24,225 bases of DNA from JBHJGS01 sp050331575. GTDB taxonomy: Bacteria; Pseudomonadota; Alphaproteobacteria; Sphingomonadales; Rhodothalassiaceae. The notes below the pieces were generated by a model, which had not been told where the DNA came from, searched no databases, and was given only the letters and a program-made list of their open reading frames with translations. This document shows, piece after piece, positions 1 through 5,669 of this stretch. The stretch covers positions 1-24,225 of the forward strand of contig JBHJGS010000046.1 of the NCBI GenBank assembly GCA_050331575.1, in the 5' to 3' direction. The position numbers and the translations under genes are program-made. Every line of letters starts with the position of its first letter. Position 1 is the stretch's first letter.

Positions 1-31
1 TTTCCTCCAGAAAGGACGGATCGAAACGCAT
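1..31 (-). CDS. dnaG: Probable DNA primase DnaG, N-terminal fragment cut by window edge
   Basis: Reading leftward from an ATG at 31-29, the ten complete codons give MRFDPSFLEE. This resembles the start of alphaproteobacterial DnaG, which typically opens M-x-F-x-P-x-F-L-D/E-E followed by an arginine-rich helix before the zinc-binding domain. DnaG makes RNA primers for replication. Only ten residues are visible, so the call rests on resemblance alone. The nearest Shine-Dalgarno-like GGAGG (minus strand, 55-51) lies 19 nt upstream of the ATG, which is too far for normal use. The true start or its translation control may therefore be unusual. The frame stays open upstream of the ATG, but no better start codon was seen. 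It could be another protein with a similar N-terminus. Confidence 0.5.
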   Translation of the reverse strand, partial: MRFDPSFLEE

Positions 32-52
32 AGTCAGAAGACTAGAGCAACC

Positions 53-93
53 TCCGACCGATTGGAATCGCGATACGATGCCAAACGGTCGGA
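53..93 (-). promoter_or_regulatory. Long stem-loop in the leader of the leftward dnaG-like gene
   Basis: The arms TCCGACCG-A-TTGG (53-65) and CCAA-A-CGGTCGGA (81-93) pair over 8 plus 4 base pairs with a single A/A mismatch, leaving a 15-nt loop. In the leftward transcript the 3' arm ends inside the GGAGG motif at 55-51, so three of its five bases are in the stem. It could mask a ribosome site, be a protein-binding dyad, or be a transcription attenuator. No run of T follows on either strand, so it is not a classic intrinsic terminator. Confidence 0.55.
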
Positions 94-229
94 CAAGTTC
101 CTCGCCCCCGCCGAGAGCGTTGCCCGATCGCATTGGCTCACCTTTGGTGAGCAATGAGGCCGGACGCAACACTCTAAAGCTATGAACCGGAGAGTCTTTT
201 CTCGGCCAAACCGACTCTCGAAGTGACTC
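65..229. promoter_or_regulatory. Cluster of four GANTC (CcrM-type methylation) sites
   Basis: GAATC at 65-69, GAGTC at 192-196, GACTC at 213-217 and GACTC at 225-229 lie within 165 bp. By contrast I found only two GANTC sites in the adjoining ymdB coding region, near 390 and 463. In many alphaproteobacteria GANTC is methylated by CcrM, and clusters upstream of genes mark cell-cycle control, often with GcrA. The sites lie between the end of ymdB and the dnaG-like start, so a link to dnaG timing is inferred. Confidence 0.45.
131..156. other. Strong short hairpin in intergenic region
   Basis: A perfect 7-bp stem GCTCACC / GGTGAGC closes a TTT loop at 143-145. It is extended by CATT / AATG after one bulged G at 135. 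It has no adjoining T tract on either strand and lies in a gene-free stretch. It could be an operator dyad, a processing signal or part of an untranslated leader; its function is unknown. Confidence 0.5.
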
Positions 230-235
230 GGTTTG
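187..235 (-). other. Overlapping alternative stems downstream of ymdB
   Basis: At least three stems compete for the same bases: CCGGAGA/TCTCGG (187-193 with 200-205, one bulge), GAGAGTC/GACTCTC (190-196 with 213-219) and CAAACCGA/TCGGTTTG (207-214 with 228-235). The stretch begins about 14 nt past the ymdB stop and could end the ymdB transcript. It lacks a T run, so a Rho-independent terminator is not proven. Mutually exclusive pairings also fit an attenuator-like leader for the leftward gene at 31. Confidence 0.4.
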
Positions 236-248
236 ATCGGAAAAGGCT

Positions 249-1079
249 CTAATCCACCCGGACCGGCATGGCGATATCGTGGGTATTGATCAGCCGCGGG
301 CCGACGCGCACCGGTTCGATGCGTATGGCGCGGCCGTCTTTCCCGGTTTCGGCCAGAACGCCGCAGACGGTGCCGGGGCCGGCGGCGGGACCGAATCGCT
401 CGCCCGGGGTTTTGCGGCGAAAGCGGCGCACCGGTTCGGCCTTGTCCATGCCGATCACCGAATCATAGTCGCCGCACATGCCGGCATCGGCCTGAAACGC
501 CGTGCCGGCGGGCAGGATCTGGGCATCGGCGGTCGGCACATGGGTGTGCGTGCCGACCACCAGGCTGGCGCGGCCATCCAGAAAATGCGCCATGGCCATC
601 TTCTCGCTGGTGGTTTCCGCATGCACATCCACCAGCACGGCATCGACCGATGCCCCGAGGCGATATTGGCCCATCAGCTTGTCCATGGCGGCGAAGGGAT
701 CATCCAGCGGGTCCATATAGACCCGGCCCATGACATTGGTGACGAGGATCTTCGCACCGCTGCGGGTCTGAAACACGCCCGCGCCCCGGCCCGGCGTGCC
801 GTCGGGATAGTTAATCGGGCGCAGCAGCCGCGGTTCCCGGTCGATCTGGCCCAAAATCTCCTTCTGATCCCAGCTGTGATTGCCACCGGTGATCACGTCG
901 ACGCCGGCCTCGAACAATTCAGCGCAGATCTTCGCGGTGATCCCAAAGCCGCCAGCGGCATTCTCCCCATTCACCACGACAATATCGGGGGCGAAATGAG
1001 CCCGCAGGGCGGGCAGGCAACGGATGGCGGCGTCACGGCCGGTGCGGCCGACCAGATCGCCTAGGAACAACAGCTTCAC
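249..1079 (-). CDS. ymdB: YmdB-family metallophosphoesterase (TIGR00282), GTG start
   Basis: A 276-residue calcineurin-like metallophosphoesterase. Visible metal-site motifs are LFLGD (Asp8), VVNGEN (Asn37, Glu39), GGNHSWD (Asn67, His68), a DVH segment and VGTHTHVPTAD near the C-terminal half. In Bacillus the family member YmdB hydrolyses cyclic nucleotides and affects RNA turnover and multicellular behaviour; the role in proteobacteria is not settled. I place the start at GTG 1079 because AAGGAG lies at 1090-1085, five bases upstream. The GTG also overlaps the cyclo-ligase stop as GTGA, a common coupling arrangement. The other in-frame GTG at 1085 would lie inside the Shine-Dalgarno sequence. 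It is probably the last gene of the zauP-zapA-6S-5-FCL-ymdB string. Confidence 0.9.
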   Translation of the reverse strand: MKLLFLGDLVGRTGRDAAIRCLPALRAHFAPDIVVVNGENAAGGFGITAKICAELFEAGVDVITGGNHSWDQKEILGQIDREPRLLRPINYPDGTPGRGAGVFQTRSGAKILVTNVMGRVYMDPLDDPFAAMDKLMGQYRLGASVDAVLVDVHAETTSEKMAMAHFLDGRASLVVGTHTHVPTADAQILPAGTAFQADAGMCGDYDSVIGMDKAEPVRRFRRKTPGERFGPAAGPGTVCGVLAETGKDGRAIRIEPVRVGPRLINTHDIAMPVRVD

Positions 1080-1678
1080 GGACACTCCTTCGTCGGCACA
1101 TGCACGCCCGCCTCGGTGACGATGGCGTGCAAGGGGCGGTCATGCGGTTCGGTGGGCAGCTGTGCCACCTGTTGACCGGAAAACGCCACCCCCACGGCGA
1201 ACAGGTCCGGCTCAAGGGCGGCGATCGTCCGGTCATAATAGCCGCCGCCCTGGCCCAGGCGCGCGCCTGCGGCATCAAACCCCACCAGTGGCACCAGCAG
1301 AATCGAGGGCCGGACGGCCGCACAATGCGGCCCGGGCTGGCGCGTGCCGTGCGGTCCGGGCTCCAGAAGTTGGCCCGGCTGCCAGGCCCGAAACAGCAGC
1401 GGCGCATCGGCATCTGTGACCACCGGCAGCGCCCAGTCCCGCCCCGGCAGCAGCTCCACCAGCGCCAGACAATCGATCTCGCCGGGCAGGGGCCAGAAGG
1501 CGCCGATGATGCCCGGACGCGGCGCGATCAGCGGACCCAGAAATCGCGCCGCGCGCTCGCCGGCCGTCGGCACCTGATCTGCCAGACGCCGGCGCCGCGC
1601 CCGCAAGGCGCGCCGCAGCGCCGCCTTGGCATCCGGGGCAGATGTGGCGGGACCGCCCTGGCCGTGCGCTTGGGTCAT
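1076..1678 (-). CDS. ygfA: 5-formyltetrahydrofolate cyclo-ligase (5-FCL, MTHFS)
   Basis: The 200-residue protein should convert 5-formyl-tetrahydrofolate to 5,10-methenyl-tetrahydrofolate using ATP, returning stored folate to the one-carbon pool. Family landmarks are an N-terminal helix rich in Arg (residues 18-32), GAFWPLPGEID near 59-69 and the hallmark GARLGQGGGYYDR at 138-150. PHDRPLHAIVTE follows near 178-189. The length is normal for the family. I use the ATG at 1678. An upstream in-frame ATG at 1750 would add 24 residues with no family similarity, encoded inside the 6S RNA gene. No strong Shine-Dalgarno precedes 1678. Its place directly downstream of 6S RNA matches the widespread ssrS-ygfA pair. 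The stop overlaps the ymdB start by four bases. Confidence 0.92.
   Translation of the reverse strand: MTQAHGQGGPATSAPDAKAALRRALRARRRRLADQVPTAGERAARFLGPLIAPRPGIIGAFWPLPGEIDCLALVELLPGRDWALPVVTDADAPLLFRAWQPGQLLEPGPHGTRQPGPHCAAVRPSILLVPLVGFDAAGARLGQGGGYYDRTIAALEPDLFAVGVAFSGQQVAQLPTEPHDRPLHAIVTEAGVHVPTKECP
1085..1090 (-). promoter_or_regulatory. Shine-Dalgarno sequence that fixes the ymdB start
   Basis: On the minus strand the motif is AAGGAG, with five bases between it and GTG 1079. It lies inside the 3' end of the cyclo-ligase gene. A start at GTG 1085 would use the last G of this motif and is therefore unlikely. Confidence 0.75.
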
Positions 1679-1689
1679 CCTCCGGTGCC

Positions 1690-1816
1690 TGGCAAACCAG
1701 GTGGGCGCCGTATGGCCCGAACCACGATCCGGGCCAGGGACAGCTCCCATGAGAATGAGCTATCGCCCCGGGGATCGTCCATATGCGTCACGTACCGGGC
1801 AGAACCCGCCTCGCCC
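1690..1816 (-). ncRNA. ssrS: 6S RNA (ssrS)
   Basis: The 142-bp gap between zapA and the cyclo-ligase holds a structured RNA on the minus strand. It carries the alphaproteobacterial 6S signatures: CGATCCCCGGGGCGATAG on the 5' side and GTCCCTGGCCCGGATCGTGG on the 3' side (about 1721-1740), flanking an open central region. The closing stem pairs GGCGGGT with GCCCACC, allowing one mismatch. A small CCTGG/CCAGG hairpin lies at 1687-1700, near the 3' end. 6S RNA mimics an open promoter and binds sigma70 RNA polymerase, lowering transcription when nutrients run out. The position between zapA and 5-FCL is the conserved 6S location. The ends given are estimates to about 10 nt. Confidence 0.85.
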
Positions 1817-1820
1817 TAAT

Positions 1821-2123
1821 CTAGGATGCTGCCTTGAGCTGTTCAACGATGCGCTCCACCTGAACCGCCGCTGTATCGACCAGGTCGGCGGCTTCCTCGG
1901 CGGAGACCACGCCGCGGTCCTCCTTCAATTCATTCAATTCGTCGGCCAGCAGCAGGGCCGCCATCAACATCAGGCGAGTCTCACCGATCTGGCCGACCCG
2001 GCCGGTCAGCTGCGTGATCTTATCGTCGACCATAGCCGCCAGCGCGACCAGCTTGGCTTCGTCGCCATCGCGGCACGCCAGGGTGTAGGGATGGTCGTTG
2101 ATGCGCAAAGTCAGCTCACCCAT
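1821..2123 (-). CDS. zapA: Cell division protein ZapA
   Basis: The 100-residue protein matches ZapA. It has an N-terminal beta-strand region (LTLRINDHPYTLAC) followed by a helix with the typical segment LVALAAMVDDKITQL and TRLMLMAALLLADELNEL, then a C-terminal helix. ZapA tetramers crosslink FtsZ filaments and tighten the Z-ring in the cytoplasm. A very strong AGGAGGA precedes the ATG by seven bases and lies inside the end of the upstream coiled-coil gene. Only three bases separate the two genes, so they are surely co-transcribed. 6S RNA follows immediately on the same strand. Confidence 0.92.
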   Translation of the reverse strand: MGELTLRINDHPYTLACRDGDEAKLVALAAMVDDKITQLTGRVGQIGETRLMLMAALLLADELNELKEDRGVVSAEEAADLVDTAAVQVERIVEQLKAAS

Positions 2124-2126
2124 GCC

Positions 2127-2492
2127 CTACTCCTCCTGCTCGACCAGATCAGTCAGTTCCGCAATCGCGGCATCCAGACGCTCGCCGGTGACCGCCTGGG
2201 TCCGCTTCAAGGCCCCGGTCTCGGCCATGAGCGCGCCTAGTCTTCGGCTCTGGTCGGCTTGTTCATGGCGCAGCTGGTCGATCAGCTTGTCGCGCTCGCG
2301 CAGCGCCTTGGTCGCCTCGGCCAACTGGCGCTGCAGCTGTGCGGCTTGCGCACGGGCCGCATCGCGCTGCTGTTCGGTCTCAGCCTGGGCCTTCAACGCG
2401 CTGCGGGCGGTGCGGGCGGCCTCGTTCAAGGCCGACAGCGCCTGCGCGAGCCGCGCGGCCGCGGATTCATAAGAACGCTCCTGCCCGTCCAT
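2127..2492 (-). CDS. ZauP-like coiled-coil protein upstream of zapA
   Basis: The 121-residue soluble protein is almost entirely helical, rich in Ala, Gln, Glu and Arg. A continuous coiled coil is likely from about residue 10 to 115, and there is no membrane segment. In Caulobacter the coiled-coil protein encoded just upstream of zapA is ZauP. It bridges to ZapA and focuses the Z-ring, in place of ZapB of enterobacteria. Here the assignment rests on position, size and coiled-coil nature; coiled coils diverge quickly, so sequence alone cannot prove it. The start at ATG 2492 has a short AGGA four bases upstream. It is the first gene of the leftward zapA-6S-5-FCL-ymdB string and diverges from tkt. 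Confidence 0.7.
   Translation of the reverse strand: MDGQERSYESAAARLAQALSALNEAARTARSALKAQAETEQQRDAARAQAAQLQRQLAEATKALRERDKLIDQLRHEQADQSRRLGALMAETGALKRTQAVTGERLDAAIAELTDLVEQEE
2131..2137 (-). promoter_or_regulatory. Strong ribosome binding site of zapA
   Basis: AGGAGGA on the minus strand lies seven bases from the zapA ATG at 2123 and overlaps the last codons of the upstream coiled-coil gene, which supports translational coupling. Confidence 0.7.
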
Positions 2493-2524
2493 GCCGTCCT
2501 GCTCTTTTCAAACTGCTTCTGTCA

Positions 2525-2553
2525 GCTTAAGTAGGCGCGCCGTCCAGCGTCAA
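2525..2553 (-). promoter_or_regulatory. Candidate sigma70 promoter for the zauP-zapA string
   Basis: On the minus strand TTGACG (2553-2548) is a good -35 match, followed after 17 bases by TTAAGC (2530-2525), a poor -10 match. It lies about 35-60 bp upstream of the coiled-coil gene in the 123-bp divergent gap with tkt (2493-2615). No convincing promoter was found for tkt in this gap. Confidence 0.3.
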
Positions 2554-2599
2554 TTGATCGGCCGGTCCCGTGGCGGGTCGGGTCACGGCCGCCGCTGTC

Positions 2600-2607
2600 A
2601 GGAAAGG
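2600..2607 (+). promoter_or_regulatory. Ribosome binding site of tkt
   Basis: AGGAAAGG ends eight bases before the ATG at 2616 and supports that start. Confidence 0.6.
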
Positions 2608-2615
2608 GCCAGCTT

Positions 2616-4604
2616 ATGCGCGACGATGCCGTCTCTCACGACGATCTGGCCAACGCGATCCGTGCGCTGGCGATGGATGCGGTGGAGGCCGCCAAGTCCG
2701 GGCACCCGGGCATGCCCATGGGCATGGCCGATGTCGCCACCGTCTTGTTCACCCATCATCTGAAATTCGACCCGACATGGCCGGACTGGCCAGATCGCGA
2801 CCGTTTCGTGTTGTCTGCCGGGCACGGCTCCATGCTGATCTACGCCTTGCTCTATCTGACCGGCTATGCCCATCCGACGCTGGACGAGATCAAGCGGTTC
2901 CGTCAACTCCATAGCCCGTGTGCCGGTCATCCGGAGAATTTCGAACTGGCCGGGGTGGAAACCACCACCGGGCCGCTGGGCCAGGGCCTGGCCACCGCCG
3001 TGGGCATGGCGATCGCGGAAAAGCTGGAAGCGGCCCGAACACCGGCACTGTGCGATCACCGCACCTATGTCATCGCCGGTGACGGCTGCCTGATGGAGGG
3101 CATCAGCCATGAGGCGATCTCGCTGGCCGGGCATCTGAAGCTGAACAAGTTGGTGGTGCTGTTCGACGATAACGGCATCTCCATCGACGGGCCGACCGAT
3201 CTGGCGGTGTCGGACGATCAGCGCGCCCGGTTCGAGGCGTGCGGCTGGGACACCCTGGCGGTGGACGGCCATGATCCCGAAGCGATCGATGCCGCCCTGT
3301 CCGAGTCGCGCAGCAGCGACAAGCCGGTCATGATCGCGTGCAAGACCACCATCGGCTTCGGCGCGCCCAACAAACAAGGCACGGCAGCGACGCATGGCTC
3401 GCCCTTGGGAGCAGACGAAATCGCCGCCGCCCGCGAACGGCTGGGCTGGCCGCATGCGGCCTTTGAGATCCCCGACCCTATTTTGAGCGCATGGCGCAGC
3501 GCCGGCGAGCGCGGCTCTGCCCTTTCCTCGGCCTGGCGGCAACGCTTGAATGTGTTTCCAGAGACGGAACGGCTGGATTATGAGCGCCGGCAAAGAGGCG
3601 ATCTTGCCCCGAGCCTGACCACTGTGATCGACCAGCATAAGCAAGCCTTGCTGGAGGACATCAAGCCGGTCGCGACCCGCAAGGCCAGCCAGGCCGTCCT
3701 GGAAGCCGTGAATGCCGACATGTATGAGACGATCGGCGGATCGGCGGATCTGACCGGCTCCAACAACACCAAGACCGCGGGCTTATCGGTGCTCCGGGCC
3801 GACGATTTCTCGGGCCGCTATCTGCATTACGGCGTCCGCGAATTTGCCATGGCCGCGGCGATGAACGGCATCGCGCTGCACGGCGGCTTCATCCCCTATG
3901 GCGGCACGTTCCTGGTGTTTTCTGATTATGCGCGCAATGCCATCCGGCTGTCTGCGCTGATGGGTCTGCGGGTCATCTATGTCATGACCCATGACAGCAT
4001 CGGCCTGGGCGAGGATGGTCCGACGCACCAGCCGGTGGAACATCTGATGAGCCTGCGGGCGATGCCCAATCTTCTGGTGTTTCGCCCCGCCGATGCCGTG
4101 GAAACGGCAGAATGCTGGCAATTGGCCCTGGAAAGTCGCACGACGCCGTCGGTCATCGCCCTGACACGGCAAACCCTGGAACCTGCGCGACTGAAGGCCG
4201 AAGCCGGCAATCCATGCGCCCGTGGCGGATATATCCTGCGCGAAGCGCGTGCCGGCAAGCCCGACGTGGTGCTGCTGGCAACCGGATCGGAGGTCGAGAT
4301 CATTCTGGCCGCGCGCAGCCGATTGGAGACCGAAGGCGTGGCCACCCGTGTGGTCTCCCTGCCCTGTTTTGAGCTGTTCGATGCCCAGGATCCCTCCTAT
4401 CGCGCCGAGGTCTTGGGCGGGGACGGGGTTTTGCGCGTGTCCATCGAGGCGGGCGTGACATTTGGCTGGGCACGATATGTGGGCGAGGCGGGCATCAGCA
4501 TCGGGCTTGACCGGTTCGGTCTATCGGCCCCCTACAAGGATGTGTATCAGGCGCTCGGACTGAGCGTCGATGCGGTTGTGGACGCGGTGAAAGCCCGGCT
4601 TTAA
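2616..4604 (+). CDS. tkt: Transketolase
   Basis: The 662-residue thiamine-diphosphate enzyme moves two-carbon ketol units between sugar phosphates in the pentose phosphate or Calvin cycle. Visible landmarks are SGHPGMPMG near residue 28, GPLGQGLATAVGMA near 117, and the ThDP/Mg motif GDGCLMEGISHEA near 155. The catalytic glutamate is Glu409 in HYGVREFAMAAAMNGIALHGGF, and EDGPTHQPVEHL lies near 466. The length is typical. It is the first gene of a rightward tkt-gap-pgk cluster, with 47 bp before gap. No phosphoribulokinase or RuBisCO gene is visible, so a Calvin-cycle role cannot be claimed. Confidence 0.96.
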   Translation: MRDDAVSHDDLANAIRALAMDAVEAAKSGHPGMPMGMADVATVLFTHHLKFDPTWPDWPDRDRFVLSAGHGSMLIYALLYLTGYAHPTLDEIKRFRQLHSPCAGHPENFELAGVETTTGPLGQGLATAVGMAIAEKLEAARTPALCDHRTYVIAGDGCLMEGISHEAISLAGHLKLNKLVVLFDDNGISIDGPTDLAVSDDQRARFEACGWDTLAVDGHDPEAIDAALSESRSSDKPVMIACKTTIGFGAPNKQGTAATHGSPLGADEIAAARERLGWPHAAFEIPDPILSAWRSAGERGSALSSAWRQRLNVFPETERLDYERRQRGDLAPSLTTVIDQHKQALLEDIKPVATRKASQAVLEAVNADMYETIGGSADLTGSNNTKTAGLSVLRADDFSGRYLHYGVREFAMAAAMNGIALHGGFIPYGGTFLVFSDYARNAIRLSALMGLRVIYVMTHDSIGLGEDGPTHQPVEHLMSLRAMPNLLVFRPADAVETAECWQLALESRTTPSVIALTRQTLEPARLKAEAGNPCARGGYILREARAGKPDVVLLATGSEVEIILAARSRLETEGVATRVVSLPCFELFDAQDPSYRAEVLGGDGVLRVSIEAGVTFGWARYVGEAGISIGLDRFGLSAPYKDVYQALGLSVDAVVDAVKARL

Positions 4605-4651
4605 GAGGGCGCTCAATCGGGTCGAATCGCGAGGAATGGGAGACGAGGCTG

Positions 4652-5659
4652 ATGACGGTGAAGGTGGCAATCAACGGGTTCGGGCGCATCGGCCGCCTGA
4701 TCTTGCGCGCGATTGAGGAAAAGAGCCGCGGCGAGGTCGAGGTGGTCGGCATCAACGATCTGGGCGACGCGGCGATGAACGCCTATTTGCTGCGCCGGGA
4801 CAGCGTGCACGGCCGCTTCCCCGGGGAGGTGTCGGGGGCGGAAGGCAGCCTCACCGTCGACGGACGCACCATCAAGGTCACCTCCGAAACCGATCCCGCC
4901 AAGCTGCCCTGGGGGGAGCTGGGGGTTGATGTCGCCTTGGAATGCACCGGCCGCTTCACCGACCATGATGCCGCGGCCAAGCATATCCAGGCAGGCGCGC
5001 GTAAGGTTTTGATCTCTGCGCCGGGCAAGAATGTCGACCTCACGGTCGTCTACGGCGTCAACCACGACAAGATCACCGCCGATCACACGATCATCTCCAA
5101 CGCCTCATGCACCACCAATTGCCTGGCGCCGATGGCCCATGTGCTGCACCAGGCCATCGGCATCGAGCGCGGCTATATGACCACGATCCATGCCTACACC
5201 GCCGACCAGCGCCTGCAAGACAGCCTGCACAAGGATCCGCGCCGGGCGCGCGCGGCGGCCTTGAGCATGATCCCCACCTCCACCGGTGCGGCCAAGGCGG
5301 TGGGGCTGGTGCTGCCGGATTTGGCCGGCAAACTGGACGGCTCGGCGATCCGGGTGCCCACCGCCAATGTCTCCATGGTCGATCTGAAATTCGTGCCCAA
5401 GCGCGAGACCACGGTGGACGAGGTCAACAGCGCCTTGGTGGACGCATCGAAGACCAATCCGCTGAAAGGCATTCTGTGCATTGAGGATCAGCCCAATGTC
5501 TCGATCGACTTCAACCATGATCCGGCCTCCTCGACCGTGGACATCACCCAGACCCAGGTGATCGACGGCAAGCTGGTGCGGGTGATGAGTTGGTATGACA
5601 ATGAATGGGGCTTCTCCAACCGCATGCTCGACACCGCCATCGCCCTGGCCAACGCCTGA
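4652..5659 (+). CDS. gap: Glyceraldehyde-3-phosphate dehydrogenase, type I
   Basis: The 335-residue enzyme oxidises glyceraldehyde-3-phosphate to 1,3-bisphosphoglycerate with NAD(P). The N-terminal Rossmann motif is INGFGRIGR. The active-site cysteine is Cys153 in SNASCTTNC and the partner histidine is His180 in TTIHAYT. The S-loop segment RARAAALSMIPTSTGAAKAV is present. TADQ replaces the more common TNDQ of enterobacterial GapA, a pattern I associate with alphaproteobacterial Gap. A conserved aspartate after strand 2 (INDLGD) suggests NAD preference, but cofactor use needs testing. A GGGAG site precedes the ATG by about nine bases, and pgk begins ten bases after the stop. Confidence 0.96.
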   Translation: MTVKVAINGFGRIGRLILRAIEEKSRGEVEVVGINDLGDAAMNAYLLRRDSVHGRFPGEVSGAEGSLTVDGRTIKVTSETDPAKLPWGELGVDVALECTGRFTDHDAAAKHIQAGARKVLISAPGKNVDLTVVYGVNHDKITADHTIISNASCTTNCLAPMAHVLHQAIGIERGYMTTIHAYTADQRLQDSLHKDPRRARAAALSMIPTSTGAAKAVGLVLPDLAGKLDGSAIRVPTANVSMVDLKFVPKRETTVDEVNSALVDASKTNPLKGILCIEDQPNVSIDFNHDPASSTVDITQTQVIDGKLVRVMSWYDNEWGFSNRMLDTAIALANA

Positions 5660-5669
5660 GGCCCGCCCG

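Noticed and set aside
78..185. Small rightward frame (35 codons) in the left gap
   Set aside because: No Shine-Dalgarno, its start lies in the loop of the 53-93 hairpin, and the peptide has no recognisable features.
1679..1750. N-terminal extension of the cyclo-ligase to ATG 1750
   Set aside because: The added residues are encoded by the 3' half of 6S RNA and are not found in the family.
2598..3644. 348-codon leftward frame opposite tkt
   Set aside because: Antisense mirror of transketolase. No family motifs and composition typical of shadow frames.
5595..5669. Upstream extension of pgk
   Set aside because: It lies within the gap coding sequence in another frame. PGK similarity starts at the ATG at 5670, which has a GAGG eight bases before it.
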